A stretch of 64,000 nucleotides of DNA, taken from Dichetophora obliterata (lineage: Eukaryota; Arthropoda; Insecta; Diptera; Sciomyzidae). This document shows, piece by piece, positions 42,300-55,018 of the stretch. The position numbers and the translations under genes are program-made. Each line of letters starts with the position of its first letter. The stretch's first letter is position 1. The notes under the pieces were generated by a model. It ran no database searches and was not told the DNA's origin. It saw nothing but the letters and a program-made list of their open reading frames with translations. The stretch lies in assembly GCA_963920525.1 (NCBI GenBank), contig OY986435.1:170837627-170901626 (forward strand), given 5' to 3'.

Positions 42300-45190
42300 T
42301 CGAAGCAAAATATTTGATCTCTAAATGTATGTTGTAGTGGCACTGCTTCAATAAAATAGCAAGTGAAATAATATTTTGGTTATAAGTCAACAACAACTAT
42401 TTATTTTGATTTTATAAGTTTTTTGCTTTTTTTTTTTGCAAAACTGAATCTAATTAACTTTGAAGACTTTTGTTGATTGTTTCATGCAAAGGGTTAGATT
42501 GACACCCTCAATAGTGTTTTTGATATAGAGTTAAGTGATTACAACAATTTTTAAAACTAGATGAGATATATTAAGGACCATTCATAGATGGTAAAATAAA
42601 AAAATATAAACTTTAAACATAGAGAGTATTGACATTTTTGAAATTTAAAGAAAAAATTTATTTCTTAATCCGAGTGGAACGATCTTGATCAAAAACATAG
42701 GTCATTAAGATGCATAAATTTTTCAAATATATCATCAGAAACTGTCCAGGGATTCTTTAAAGGAGTTATATTTTTCATTGATTCGGACAATATATTTCCA
42801 AAAATAAAAAAATTAGTTTCGTTTATTATTTGTCTTCCCATAGCAGCACATGCGCTAAAAGGGCTTTTTCTGCTTTTAATTATATATATATATATATAAA
42901 AATAAGGAACTCTCTTGATAATACGACTACTACTCTAACTATGCGGAATTTTTCACACTAAATCTTTAATGAAATAAAAAAAAAATTGCTTTGACATTGA
43001 TGTATAAATTGAAAAGTCACACAAAGGCGTGAAAAGAAAATGATTTAGCAACACATGGCAGCTGAGATCATTATTAAAAATCCTTAACCTTTACTTAAAA
43101 ACACTTATTATTATAACTTCGAAAGGAAAATACCCTTATAAAGTGCTGTAGCACAAATAAGATACTTTAAAACTTTTGTCATAAAAATCGGGCCAATACT
43201 TATGAAGTAAAATGGTAACAGTGAATTTGCACTTCAAATTTATATAACAGTATAAATAGATTTATATTTTTCCTATAGATAGATATGTCTGTATTTGCTT
43301 TATATATTTGTTTTTGTTATATTAAAATTAATTAATTAACTTTCTATTACTTTTAAAAACTTTTAAAACGAGGGGAAAACGGGGAAAATTTTTATTTTTC
43401 TATGCAAAAATGGGACATTTTTTTCGCTGACACCTGGCAGCACAGGTGCTAACGTAAAAATTTTAACACGCTCTTATGGTATGTTAAACACCTTTATTTA
43501 AAAGCATCTTCCCAACTGTAAAACCTCTAAATGTACAAAATCTTCATTAGCATCTGAATAATTTTACATTTCTTGAGTTTCTCAAGATGTAATTATTGTT
43601 CATGCAATTTTTGAGCACAGAATTTTCTACGTCATTTGATCCTTTCTTAAGAAATTGTTCATGCAAAATGGAGCACATGGTGCGTGCGGTCTGCGGTTTA
43701 AAAGAAAGGGGCAAAAATTAAAAATGAATTACAAATTTATACAAGCATATTTTGAATTCAATTGTAGCTGCCAGCAGCAGACAACAAGACAGACAAGACA
43801 AGACAACAGACAACAAGACAAACAGACGACACTTAACAGCAGGGGCTTCAGCTGACACTGTTGAGAATAAGAATATGGAAAAAAAACGGAAAAACATAAA
43901 TAAAGCATATCAACTACAAATATAATTTATTCGAGTAGCTTAGAAATATTATGCAAAAAGCAGAATATTCAGAATAATGTCATCTTGAAGTTGACTGATT
44001 TCTTCTTTTCTTCGGTGCTTGCGGGAAAAATGTAGGGGGACAAAAAACATTGTTAAACCACATCAAGAACATAAGTAGGTTTGGCAAACGAAATGACTAT
44101 TTATTTGTTAAATCTATGATTACACTGTGCGCATTTTTGTTCTCTTTTTTCATTATGTATTTGATAATTTCATGGTTTATTCTTCTTACAACTTTGCTGA
44201 ACTGATAGACCGAGTGGGTCTTACAAAAAGTCTAATTTAAAGTCAGCATAAGTTGCATCACTCATGGCGTATGATATACTTTAATTGATTTCAAGCGTTC
44301 AAAGCTGGCCAGAAATATGTGACTTGTAAATGTTTTTAAGACCATTTCAAACGATTTTTATATATTTATTTGTTTAACAAAGTTGTTGGTCTGAAAAATA
44401 GGAGCAACTTTGCTGAAGTAGGATGAACTTTCAAATACAGGGAGAAAAGGGTACAAAACAGCGCACAGTGCTAAATTAATTATACATACAAATACTCATA
44501 TATTTGAAAAGTACAGAGAAAAATGGATGACATTTTTTTAGCATATAGTAGAAGTATGTTCAAGTACTCTGAAGTTTATAAATCAAAAACGGCAATGACG
44601 ATTTTTGGAATCAATTTTCAAAAATTTCTACAGTTTTTATCCATTTTGACCTTTTGGTGACCTTGAACTTTAACTATCGTATAATATTTGTGTATACCAG
44701 TAGATAGCATTTACATAGAATAACTCAAGACTGAACTCAACCAGCGTTAGTTTAATGTGTTTTTGAATAAAAGTCCTTTACAACTAATTAAAATCATTGT
44801 TTACATTTTTTTCTTCTCTACTAAAAACTATTATCGAAAGAAATTAAAAAAAAAATATATTTTGTGTTAAATCAAGTTTTTTTTTGAGAAAAAAAAAGAT
44901 ATGTTTTAAGAAGAATATTTTTCTCTTAAGATTGCGAAGAAGGCCTATTGCGCAGAGTGGAAAAGGATTTTATTCTTCGGAATGTATAAAAAGTAGTATA
45001 AATGAATTTTGGGTAGTACGAGTGATTAAATAATAGATCTTGCACTGCAATTGTAGCATGTTTGGCAGCACTAAACATATCAAAGTCACGCCCATAATCA
45101 GAGCATTTCACGAACATAATATTTTCATTTGTTCGTTCGTAGAGTTTTTTCTACCTATTTTTTTTCTAACAACATTTTAATTTCTTTTTT
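42300..45190. other. AT-rich DNA, no gene seen
   Basis: No recognisable frame. Holds an ACAAG-type microsatellite at about 43780-43830 and the second copy of the AACAAAGTTGTT hairpin at 44377-44414. Confidence 0.45.
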
Positions 45191-45194
45191 CTGC

Positions 45195-45360
45195 GCACGA
45201 AGGAACAACTATTTTCTACGTAAGAACTAACGAACAACTATTTTTACGAACGAACACCTATTTTCTACAAAGGAACTAGCGGACAAAATATTTATTTTGT
45301 TGCTCTATAAACGAACGAACAAATATTATCTACAAACAAACAAAAGAATATTTCCTATGA
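45195..45360. repeat. Degenerate tandem repeat, GAACGAACAACTATTTTCTAC-like
   Basis: About six decayed units of 20-30 bp with a CGAAC part and an ACTATTTTCTAC part. No coding content. Confidence 0.6.
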
Positions 45361-45460
45361 ACCATGTATTGGAGCATTTATTCAATAAGTTAAAATATCT
45401 CTTATAACATTTTTAGCCTTGCTAAACTTTCTTATTCTCTTGTAAAAATCTCTAGGCAGT

Positions 45461-45700
45461 GTGATTCCCAGGTTGATTTTAGGAAAAACGCGATACTAAA
45501 AATTTTTTTAGCCCAAAAAGCGCCAGATAAAAAATTCTTAATATTCTGTAGCTCAAATAAGCGCGTCTTACTTCTACTAAACGATCTACTGTGCGACGCG
45601 CAGTGGTTGAGCCCCATACAAAAAGTGTCAATAAATAGAAGGATTCGTCGTAGAACAATAAAATTTGGCACATAAGTTTAAATTACCTATGTGAGAGTGC
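45461..45700. repeat. Dispersed repeat related to 51690-51830
   Basis: CTGTGCGACGCGCAGTGGTT, CCCATACAAA, AATAAATAGAAGGA and AATAAAATTTGGCA blocks match in order CTGTGCGATGCACAGTGCTT, CTCATACAAA, AATAAACAAAAGGA and ATTAAATTTTGTA at 51690-51790. The apparent minus-strand frames here are not protein-like. Confidence 0.5.
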
Positions 45701-47211
45701 ATGCAAAAAACTTTGTAATCCGCACACAGCCACGCCTACTTTCCATTTAAGACAAAAATTAAAAACACTTTATTTTTTTTTGTTATTGAGACTATATGAA
45801 AACTAATCTCTCAAAATTCTTAAATGTGTGTGTAGATTAGAAGAAAATTATTTTATGCCACCTCCCACAAGAAATTTTTCAGTGTACGTCATTTTTAAAA
45901 TGTCAACTTTCATGAGGCATAGCATTCAAAAGGCTGAATTAAGTAGTTACTTTTATTCAAAGATATTATTTGTTTGGTTATTAAAAAAAAAAAATTAAAA
46001 AAATCAAACAAAAAGTCCTGACCATTTCGTTTTTCAAAAAAAGAAAAATGAGTGAACCTTATGCATTTGGCAGCAAATTATTTCTGATTGAAAGACTGAT
46101 ACAAGCCACATCCTACAAATTTAGGATCATCAAAAAATATTTCACATTTATTTCTTGTACAATGTACATATTACATGAGTGTAACTGCAAACACTTTCTT
46201 TCTATTTCTAATCCTATGCAATTTTGATTTTTCATACGTGTTTTGGTGTGTAAAAAACCTTTTTTCGGTACGGTTTAAAAATTTCATATTTAAAACATGA
46301 TAAAAAAAATGTTGCACATTTTGTGTTAGTTTATTTAATAAACAAGTATTTAGTGACCAATATTCTAAGTCGAGATAAATTGATTCAGATCTTTTTTTTT
46401 AAAGAAATGAGGAGAATAGGAACACTACGGAATTATTGAAGGATGTGTTTCGTTTTTCAAAACAATAGGGTTAAAAAAATGCTAAAAGTCTAAATTCTCC
46501 GCCTTCGTCTCTGAAATTAAATCTCTGAAATTTCTCAGTTTTACTCACACATTTTCCATAGTTTTCCAAGTCACTAAATCAAGAAAACAAACTACGTTTG
46601 AAATTACAACTCATGACAATCCAAATGAATTTAAATTCCAATTTCAAACACAGACTAACTCAAATAGTGATAATATTGATTAAAAACTCAAGATGACTCA
46701 GAAAATTTTAAAATGTATTTAAGTACAAGATGCAAAAAAATGCATAATATAATTTGTAGATTTTGTGGTGATATTACTCTTTTTGCACTAAAACACGGTC
46801 AACCTCATTTTCCCCGTTTCTAAGAGTGTTATTCCCGTTTTCACTTTTGGATTGAAAATTCATGCAAAAGGGGGAAAATCCCCTTTTTTGGCAACACTGG
46901 TTGTATGTTGTAATTATGCTCCACTTAAAGTATATCAGTAGTAAAGGTATATCAAGCAATAGCTAAAAGTATACTAAACAAAATTGCTAACGTAGTTAGT
47001 CTTACGACCGAAAAAATAGTCTAAGCGCATTTAGTTTTTGCCGTATGTTGTGAAAAACGCAAAAATGCATTTACTTTTGTAATTTAAAACATTTAAGTTA
47101 AAGACCAATAAAAACTATTCCATAAATGAAAACGAAAGGCTGCGATGGGTAAATCCTGTCGTTGCCTTATGGCAACGCAAACACAAACACTAAAAATGTG
47201 CTTAAGTTAGT
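45701..47211. other. AT-rich DNA, no gene seen
   Basis: No recognised coding sequence or element ends. Confidence 0.4.
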
Positions 47212-47215
47212 TTAA

Positions 47216-48852
47216 GGGGGTCCTCTGGTAATCTATGCCAAATTTTAGCCTTTTTTCAAAATATTGTGGAAAGAGAACGAGTAAAGATATTTTAGTTCCG
47301 TTATTTGATTTGTGTAGCTTAATTTATTGAAAAAAATACAAAATTTTGAAAAAGTGAATTTATGGACCGTTCAGAAAGTTCTCGGCCTGGTAACGAGGTT
47401 CTCCGGAAAAAAGGTGGGTCCAAATTGCGCACGATTCCAAGAGTAAACATCGTCTGAAAAAAAAAAAAATATTCAGTTACTTAGAATGAATGTCCCTATA
47501 GCCCCTACCTCGGAATCAAAAATTGAAATTTTTTTAGGGGGGGAGCCGCCACTTTGAAAATGAAAAATCGAATTTCGACCTTTTTTTTTGTAGTCTAGTG
47601 TAGAAAAAAATAGTAAACATTATTTTTTCGGCAAGTTTGAGGTAGGGGCTATAGCGGCGTAAATTCTGCGTCGTTTCATGCCTCATATATCAAAATCGGT
47701 CAAAAACTGTTTGAGTTATCGTGCGCAAAGTTTTGAAAAACATGGTTTCGAGAAAAACGCGTTTAAAGTTTTGACTTCAATTTTGAGGCACACAAATGAC
47801 ATTAACACATATTTTTTTAATACAATACTTACGAATATTAATCGGCAATTCCAGCCCCATAAAGTGTGCCTTCTTCCATCTCATAAAACGAGTTTTCCAT
47901 GGCTTTTTGGGCTCTGCGGGCTGTGCGACCCTCTTTCGATGATGCGTACGTTTTTAGCTCTGAGCGTTGAAGTCGTTTTCCGTCGCGAGATTCAGCATAC
48001 ATCTCGGCTTGTGGGCCGATGACAATACCCATTGTTGACATTATTTTTAAAATACTTGTGAAGCCTTCGTTGAAAATGCAGGTTGCCAGAAAATTTGCGA
48101 TTTCGACTGTGGTAGCACCACAGTGGATATGTTTCGGCGCAAAGGTCCACAAAAGCGAGTTGAACGATTCGTTACAATTTTGCGTTTCACCTCCAGTGCA
48201 TCGGTTGAGTAGATCGTCGGATGATAACGCTTCGTATATGGGCTTCATTACTTGCAGAACCTTTCCATCAAGTGGGGCGTACGTGTGGTGAAATGAGGCT
48301 AATGAGCCTTCTGCTGCTGACTTTTGATAGGCGCACCAGCTGGACTCACCAGGTGGGCAATATATATGTTGTGGATTACTATCACTTGAACTTTTGTGAT
48401 AATATGTTGACCATATTTCTTTTCTCATGTTTTCCACAGAGTCCTTATTACGTCGAATAGCAAGTCCATAGTAAGTAGTCAGCTCGCTTATGACTTTGTC
48501 TGTCAGTTTGCCAGTGCCTTTTCCACCGATGCCTTTGTTTTCTTTTTTGGCCTTGCGCAGCCGTGTGCCCATGCGTGTTGCACGTGAGCGATGCACTCCT
48601 TTTTTGTGACAACGGGGTCGCCATTATACGGATCAAGGTCTATAATGGCCTTGAAGGTTTTGCTGTCGCCATCGCCAATATATTTTTCATATTTTATGCC
48701 ATATTTTTCGATCGATGAGGCAAATGCCTGTATCTCCTAAACTATTTCGAATTTTGAAAAATCCTTTTGGGAAAATGTTTTTGAGTATCTGAGCAATAGA
48801 AATATGAAAAAAAAAATCGAAAAAAAATTTTTCGGATTACCAGAGGACCCCC
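47216..48852 (-). mobile_element. Kolobok-like element (TTAA target)
   Basis: Perfect inverted ends GGGGGTCCTCTGGTAATC with TTAA at 47212-47215 and 48853-48856, length 1637 bp. It carries the C-terminal two thirds of a Mutator/Kolobok-type transposase. TTAA target and G-run start fit Kolobok. The 5' part of the gene is missing, so the copy depends on others. Confidence 0.85.
47838..48720 (-). pseudogene. Mutator-like (Kolobok) transposase, N-terminally truncated
   Basis: The minus strand reads YIGDGDSKTFKAI and KKECIAHVQ (near 48700-48580), then after one frame shift RMGTRLRKAKK, GKGTGKLTDKVISELTTYYG, AIRRNKDSVENMRKEIW, CPPGESSWCAYQK, DLLNRCTGGETQNCNESFNS and a C-terminus EEGTLYGAGIAD. These are the ordered blocks of the insect Mutator-like transposase domain; GDGDSK probably holds a catalytic Asp. 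The 252-codon ORF at 47838-48596 is intact. The single shift lies near 48575. The N-terminal third is absent, so activity is unlikely. Confidence 0.88.
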
Positions 48853-48856
48853 TTAA

Positions 48857-49215
48857 ACCATTTTATATCTGCATTAAATGAAAGTCATTCTGAAAAATTT
48901 AAAAAAATTTACTCAGTGTGATTCGGGTTAATATAATCATATTCTGCTAAAAATGTAATTTTCCCTTGTTTTCTTCATATCAACTTGCATAAAGAATTTA
49001 TTATAAAAATTACAACAAAAAATTATTTTCGAGATGTGCTCCAATAATGCTATAAGTACACTCTAAGAACTGATTGAAAAATCACTACATTAAATGTTGT
49101 AAAATTTTACATTTATTGGCGATTTTGTAAAAAACCCACGCTACACAGCGAGTTTTTTAAATTTTGTCCGAAAATCAGCGTTTTTTCCAAAATATTCATA
49201 TTTACTCTACTATTC
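48857..49215. other. AT-rich DNA, no gene seen
   Basis: No recognisable features before the minisatellite. Confidence 0.4.
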
Positions 49216-49217
49216 AC

Positions 49218-49500
49218 GCTATTTGAGCGTGTTTTCGCTCAGAGAGTCTTAAAATATGTATATCTCTCTACTTTGCACGCTATTTCAGCGTGTTTTCACT
49301 CAGAGAGCCCCAAAATATATATATTTTCTACTTTTTACGCTATTCCAGCATGTTTTCGCTCAGATAATTCGAAATTATGTATATTTTCTACTTTTTACGC
49401 TATTTCAGCGTGTTCTCGCTCAGAGAGCCTTAAAATATGTATGCTCTCCTTACTTTGCACGCCAGTTCAGCGCGTTCTCGCTCAGATAGTCCTAAAAACG
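49218..49500 (+). repeat. 60 bp minisatellite, five units
   Basis: Units start at 49218, 49279, 49339, 49399 and 49461 (spacing 60-62). Each has GCTATTTCAGCGTGTTTTCG, CTCAGAGAG and AAAATATGTAT blocks. Because 60 is a multiple of three, the middle units stay open in two frames (49256-49536), giving a false repetitive protein. Confidence 0.88.
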
Positions 49501-50785
49501 CTCCAGCAGCGGTATTTTACGCTTGCCCTCAAATAAACACCTCTTCTTTAACTTCATATGATTTCAAAGAGTTTATTCGAACAAGTGTCAGATTATGTAA
49601 AACTTAAACAGAAGATTGGTCACAGCTTAATTACTCAAGCCTACAGAAGTAGGAAAGAGTAGAGCCTTCTGTTTACCCAGCAGCGAAAGGAAATAGTACG
49701 TAGCTAGTTCCGAACTAGCTCTTAAGTATCAGTAACTAGTTCCGCGCAAATCCCCAGGCAATGCTTTCTACTGTCGCACTTAACATGGTGATGTCCTAGG
49801 AGGGAGTCAATTGACTTCCTTCTTGGGTGGATAGAGTCAGAAAGGTAACTAGTTTCTTTACTAGCCACTGTGTGGTTGTATATTCGCTAGTTACTTAATC
49901 GGGTGCAAAACGTCAGAAAGGTAACCACTTTCTTTTTTATTACCCACTCTGTAGTGGAATTTCCCCTAGTTATCTAAATAAGAGTATATATGTATAGCAC
50001 ACTTAAAATGTAAGAAAAAGAAAATCAATTTTATTTCAGTGCATAAAAAGGTTTAAGGTTATTTTGTTAAACATTCATGAATTTATAATAAATAAACCGG
50101 AAAGGTTTTCATTTCAGGTTTTTACTAGGTTATAGTATTCTGGTTCTTGTTTTGCACGGATTTGTTTTTGAAAAAACTTTTTTCCAAGCGGAAAGCGTTG
50201 CGTAAGACAGTATCAGGCGATTGGTCTTTTGCACCTGGTGGCATTACAATAGAATCTGTTTTAAATAACGTTTTGTAAGTATTAAAAAGTAGATTTGAAT
50301 ATAATTTATTTTTATTTATTTATAAACCTATGAGAGCACCATAAAAATTTGTAATAGGCACCATAATAATTGCCATACAAATTATAGGCCATAATGACAA
50401 TGGGTCTGAAAATAAAGAAATGTATTAACATTTATTAATTAGCAGCTTCATTTGCTTCCACGATAGCCTGGACTCCTCCGCGAGCATTTTCGTTTTAATT
50501 TTTTTTACTTTCATTATTTTCCCTGTCAATTTCAAATAATTTATTTAAATATTTTCTTCTTAATTTGTCTCCTTAGCTGCCTTTTACCACTGTTTTTCAG
50601 AATGTACCTTTGATTCATTAATTAAAATATTTAATAACAATACAAAATATTATATCGAACGTATTTATATTATATTTATATTTATTTGCTTATTTGAATT
50701 AAATTATTTGTTTTTTTTGGTGCACACACGATGATTTCAAAATGTCAACTGAGCAAAACAACCGGCGAAATAAAAATCAAACGAA
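49501..50785. other. Intergenic DNA, no gene seen
   Basis: 49840-49980 has a direct repeat (GTCAGAAAGGTAAC then TTTCTTT, twice). The rest is AT-rich without recognisable coding content. Confidence 0.4.
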
Positions 50786-50789
50786 AAAG

Positions 50790-50975
50790 CCAAAACGGTA
50801 TTTTTTCGATGTCTCTGTTATGCACGTGTTCAAGTACAGTGGTCAGCATAAGTATGTTGATAACTATTTAGTACACATGACCTGAGTAGTTGTCAAAGTA
50901 ATTATGTTCAACACTGTACTTGACAGCGTGCATAGCAGAGACAACGAAAAAGTCCCGTTTTGGGTTTCGCAGAAA
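50790..50975. repeat. 46 bp palindrome with a MITE at its centre
   Basis: Arms 50790-50834 and 50929-50975 are inverted copies sharing AAAACGG, TTTTTCG, TGTCTCTG, TATGCACG and CAAG. They meet at a TA, and that TA is duplicated on either side of the 90 bp element at 50837-50926. Confidence 0.75.
50837..50926. mobile_element. 90 bp Tc1-like MITE
   Basis: Ends CAGTGGTCAGCATAAGTATG and mirrored CAGTGTTGAACATAATTACT, flanked by TA at 50835-50836 and 50927-50928. The CAGTG start is typical of Tc1-like ends. No room for a gene. Confidence 0.65.
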
Positions 50976-51989
50976 CGAGGAAAAATAAATCAATGATTGA
51001 CAAACTATCGCTATTTACTTTCTGACCGCTTAGATACAGTAAAGAATATAATTACTGCTCCACTTACTTACTCTTAATGGACAAAAATGTAACTACTTCT
51101 TTTGGAGTTAGAACTAGTTCAATGGGTACCAATTGTCTCTTTGGCCGCTGCTGGGTAGTTATTGACTCTATACAGAGTTGTTGTTGTTGTTGTTGCCTTG
51201 TTCAAGACTTATTTGAGAGACTTCACGCATTTGTAGCTTTTTTTTATAAGCGAAGACAAGATTGGAAGAAATAATTTAAGAAGAGAGTTTTTACAAGAGA
51301 GCAAAAGTGATAATTGTAGGTGAGAGGATTCACGCATTTTTAGCAATAAATATTTATAATTTTGCTCTATGGGATTTAACGACAATAAATGTAGGCAATC
51401 AGTTGCCTGCAATTATTGTAGTTAATTCTCGTGAATTTTTGTTAGAGTGTAGTTAAAATAACCAAGAGTGCAATATTTTTCTTCGTTTGTCTGTAATTAC
51501 TCTCGAAAATTACGAATTTTATACGATATTATTCAAGATTTGTTACATTAATTGACTTTAGAGGCGTCTGCATAAGAAACCTGTGAATATTTCTCCAACA
51601 TATTTTGGAATCATGCTAGTTAGACCATTCTAAAACAATGTAAAGAAAAAGTTCATCAAAAGAGCTCATGCATTTTTGGATTTATTTCCACTTTTCAACG
51701 ACTGTGCGATGCACAGTGCTTTGCGCTCATACAAATTTGGAAATAAACAAAAGGAGGACTCCTATGATAATTAAATTTTGTATGCCTAGTATGTTTAAGC
51801 TATTTAAGAAAAAAACAAAAAATGTTTGAAATCATGTTTGAAACCTCCCTTGGACCTATATTGAATTTTTAAATAATTTTGTATGGCAGGTAAACACAAA
51901 AGTTTACCGATCTTAATAACATTTAGTCAAAAGGCTTTAAATATAAAGTAAAAGATGTTAGCATGGTTCAAACCGATTAGTTTTAGGGG
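50976..51989. other. Intergenic DNA, no gene seen
   Basis: 51179-51196 is a short GTT microsatellite, which explains the poly-Cys frame. 51690-51830 is the dispersed repeat mentioned at 45461. Confidence 0.4.
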
Positions 51990-52411
51990 TAGGTTAGGTC
52001 AGGTCAAAGTGGCTGCCTCAATTGAGACACACTTAGGCCAATGAGGCCCATTGTGGTACCACAGGGTTGATTTCCATTATCTATTTAAGCCAGCTTGAGC
52101 TGTTCACAAAGCTTTGGATTCGGTATACCGATATTTCCGAGAGTTCTTCGAGGTCTTTGAAAAACTAGCTGTTTAGGTGAAGAAAAGGTTTTTGAGCCAG
52201 CGCTGGGCAAGTGCAGAGAAAGTGTTCTGTAGATTCCTCCTCATCTCTACAGCTTCTGCAAAAGTCGTTGAGGTGTATGTTTAATCTTTGAGTGTGCCTG
52301 CCAATGAGGCAGTGCCCTGGGGGATCCCTATCATGGTGCTAATGTGGTCTCTATTGAGAGAAATGCGTTCTTTTGAACGCTTAAGATTGAGCTTAGGCCA
52401 GACTTGCCGTG

Positions 52412-53362
52412 TTATATTGTATTACACGTGTTACCTGCTGACCATCTATTGCTGGTTTTGATGCAGGATAACTCATGTGTAAGAAGTTTACATGTGGTGA
52501 GAGGAATACCAAGCTTTGTCTTGTCTAAAGAAAGTTGTTTGGTAGTACCTGTACGAGCGAGTTCATCTGCTTTACAGTTACCTAGAAAATCCTTATGTCC
52601 AGGAATCCAGCAAAGAAGGGTTTTGAGCTGCTCTGCCATCTCGTTTAGAGATCTGCGGCAGCTTAGAACTGTTTCAGATGTTATTTCAACAGTTCCTAGG
52701 GTTTTCAAAGCGGCTTGACTGTCAGAAAGTATGCAAATATCCATGGAAGATATTTCATTTACCTGAAGCCAAGTTAACGCTTCGCGTATAGCAGTGATTT
52801 CAGCTTGAAATACACTGCAGTGGTCAGGGAGCCTGAAGGCTAAATTAATGCTTAATGCTTCTGAGTAAACTCCTCCACCTACTTTGCCATCTAGTTTTGA
52901 TTCATCAGTAAAGCCCTCAATGACATTGTGAGGTGAACGGTTTTCTATTTCCCACTCTTCTCGAGAGGGAATGGATACATCGAACTTCCTTTCAAAGGAT
53001 AGTTTTTGTGTGATGTAGTCAATGGACCTAGGTAAGGGAGGGAGACAATTTATAATGCAAGAATGTCCTAGTGTTCCTTGTTTCCACTGGGAGGTGGCTT
53101 TTAGGCGGATGGCTGTATTAGCGGCCATCTGTTTAGTTAGGATACCCAGTGGTGTAAGATGGAGCATTGTTTCTAATGCGTCTGTCAAAGTGGTTCTTAG
53201 GGCTCCACTGATGCACAGTTCCGCTGATCTTTGAACTTTACGGAGAAGGTTTACGTGAGTATGTTTTTGAGTGCATTTCACCAGACAATAGCACCATATA
53301 GCAAGATTGGCCTTACAACTGCTGTATATAGCCAGTGAGTAACACTTGTTTGTAAACCCCAT
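52412..53362 (-). pseudogene. LINE ORF2: thumb, RNase H and C-terminal part
   Basis: A 316-codon open stretch. RNase H carries its four acidic sites: GFTDESKLDGKVGGGVYS (Asp), VFQAEITAIREAL (Glu), ICILSDSQAALKTL (Asp) and WIPGHKDFLGNCKADELAR (Asp). This domain removes the RNA template during reverse transcription in LINEs that have it. The frame breaks upstream at about 53362 (next piece 53278-53691) and downstream after 52412, where zinc-finger-like C-terminal text continues in other frames. Confidence 0.9.
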
Positions 53363-54540
53363 TTGCTACCTACCGACTTTTTGCATGAGTATAGGGCAAT
53401 ATTCGCCTTTTTGGCTCTCTCGAGCAGATTGAGCTTCCAGTTTAGTTTCCTATCCAGTATAAGGCCCAGGTATTTTGCTTGATCTGAGAAGCTAAGTCTT
53501 GTGTTTCCCAGTTTAGGAGGACTAATAAGAGGTACATTGTGTTTTTTGGTGGAAATCACTAAATCAGTTTTATTAGGATTAACGCTGATAGCCCAGTTGA
53601 CTAAAGTATTTAGGTTTTGCATAATGTCTCGAAGAGTAGAGATATATTTTCCAGAGGTAACAATAGCAACAACATTGGCATAAGCTATCACCCTGCACCC
53701 CTCTAGTTTTAGTTTAACTAACAGTTCATTTACTGCTTAATTCAAGAGTAGAGGCGATAGAACCCCTCCGGGGTTCCTCTTGGTACAGATCTTAACGTGA
53801 ATGCCGCTCCAAATTTGCACTTATAATCCTGCCAACTAGCTTTTGATTTATGAGTGCTATCAGTGCGTCATCCACCTCAAGCTCGACGTTATTAAAGGCT
53901 CCTTCTATATCAATGAAAGCTATCATTTCATTTCCTTCAGATGGAGGGATTTTTAAATGATGGAGATGATGGAGTGGATCCTAAGTGAATGTCAATTAAT
54001 CTCTCGAGGATTTTTAGAAGTAAAGATGAGAGACTAATTGGTCGAAGGTTTTTTGGGTTACGTGTTTGCTTTTGCCTGCCTTAGGTATAAAGATAACCTT
54101 CATATTGCGCTATCGCTTGGGAATGTGGTTTTGGTCAAAGCAGCTTTGGTAGATCAACAAAATCCGCTCCTTAATAATGTCATACGACTTTTGAATTTCT
54201 GCGGGAGCTATACCATCTGGTCCTGGTGACTTAAATGGTTTGAAGCTGCTTATTGCCTATTCGAGCATTGTTTGTGAGAGTATTTTTAGAGATCTGTTCA
54301 CAGATGGTAACTGATATTCCTGAATTGGAGCGTTACATATCTCTGAACATCCCGGAAAGCGGGTTTCTAATAAAACATTCAGAGATTCCTCACTGCTGGT
54401 GGTCCTAGTACCTTCTTCCTTTCTCATGAAGCTTGGATTGGAGGGAACCTTAGCTATAATTTTTCTAAGCCTTGACGCCTCAGAGGTCTGCGAGATATTT
54501 CCACAGAAGGTCCTCCAGGACTTTAGTGCTTTTCATAATT
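53278..54540 (-). pseudogene. LINE ORF2: reverse transcriptase core, degenerate
   Basis: Piece 53278-53691 has a mutated catalytic box (YANV in place of YADD), SVNPNKTDLVI, DQAKYLGLILDRKLNW and VVRPILLYGAIVW, all in normal order. Upstream near 53860-53920 is FIDIEGAFNNVELEVDDALI (motif A), and near 53750 a decayed motif B. Many stops and shifts. Clear relic of an I/jockey-group RT. Confidence 0.85.
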
Positions 54541-55018
54541 CATTCTTATATTCTTTGAGAGCTGTTTTATAATTTGACCACGTATCTGTGGATCTTGTGG
54601 CCTTTGCCCTATTGAAAAAATTTCTGGTCTTTTTCCGGAGATCTTCTAGTCCCTTATTCCACCAAGGAGGCTTTTGCTTCCCCCTCAATATTTTTAGCGG
54701 ACAAGCGGTATCTAGAGCTTTATTTAGCGAGTTAGTGAGACTATCAACTAAGTTGTCTAAATATTGTTTATTGGAAGCACGAGTAGGTTGTCCATTTGAG
54801 AGATCTGTTCTTAATGTATTTATACAAAGATCCCGGTTGACTTGCTTAAGATTGCGAAGTTCGCATGATCTCGTGTCAAAGTTATCAACATCAAAGAGAA
54901 TATATCTATGGTCTGAGAAGGAGTGTTCCTTAGAACTGGAAGGAGTCTGTCTGAGAAGGAGTGTTCTTTCCTTAAGGGGTACCTCCGTTGAATCAATATT
55001 CAAGCAATTCTCAAGCAA
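54533..55018 (-). pseudogene. LINE ORF2: end of endonuclease and linker
   Basis: 161 codons open. FSDHRYILF carries the SDH motif of apurinic-type LINE endonucleases, followed by the linker PLKILRGKQKPPWWNKGLED. A direct duplication of CTGAGAAGGAGTGTTC near 54915-54970 explains a repeated LLLRQ-like stretch. Start at 55018 is the truncation point, not a true N-terminus. Confidence 0.85.

Noticed and set aside
49218..49500. CRISPR-like array
   Set aside because: The whole 60 bp unit is repeated with no unique spacers, in an animal genome; it is a minisatellite.
49256..49536. Repetitive 20-residue protein
   Set aside because: Explained by a minisatellite with unit length divisible by three; no start context or domain.
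51077..51274. Cys-rich peptide gene
   Set aside because: The Cys run is a GTT microsatellite read in frame.
52404..53234. Plus-strand frames in the LINE
   Set aside because: Antisense shadows of the RNase H-containing ORF2.
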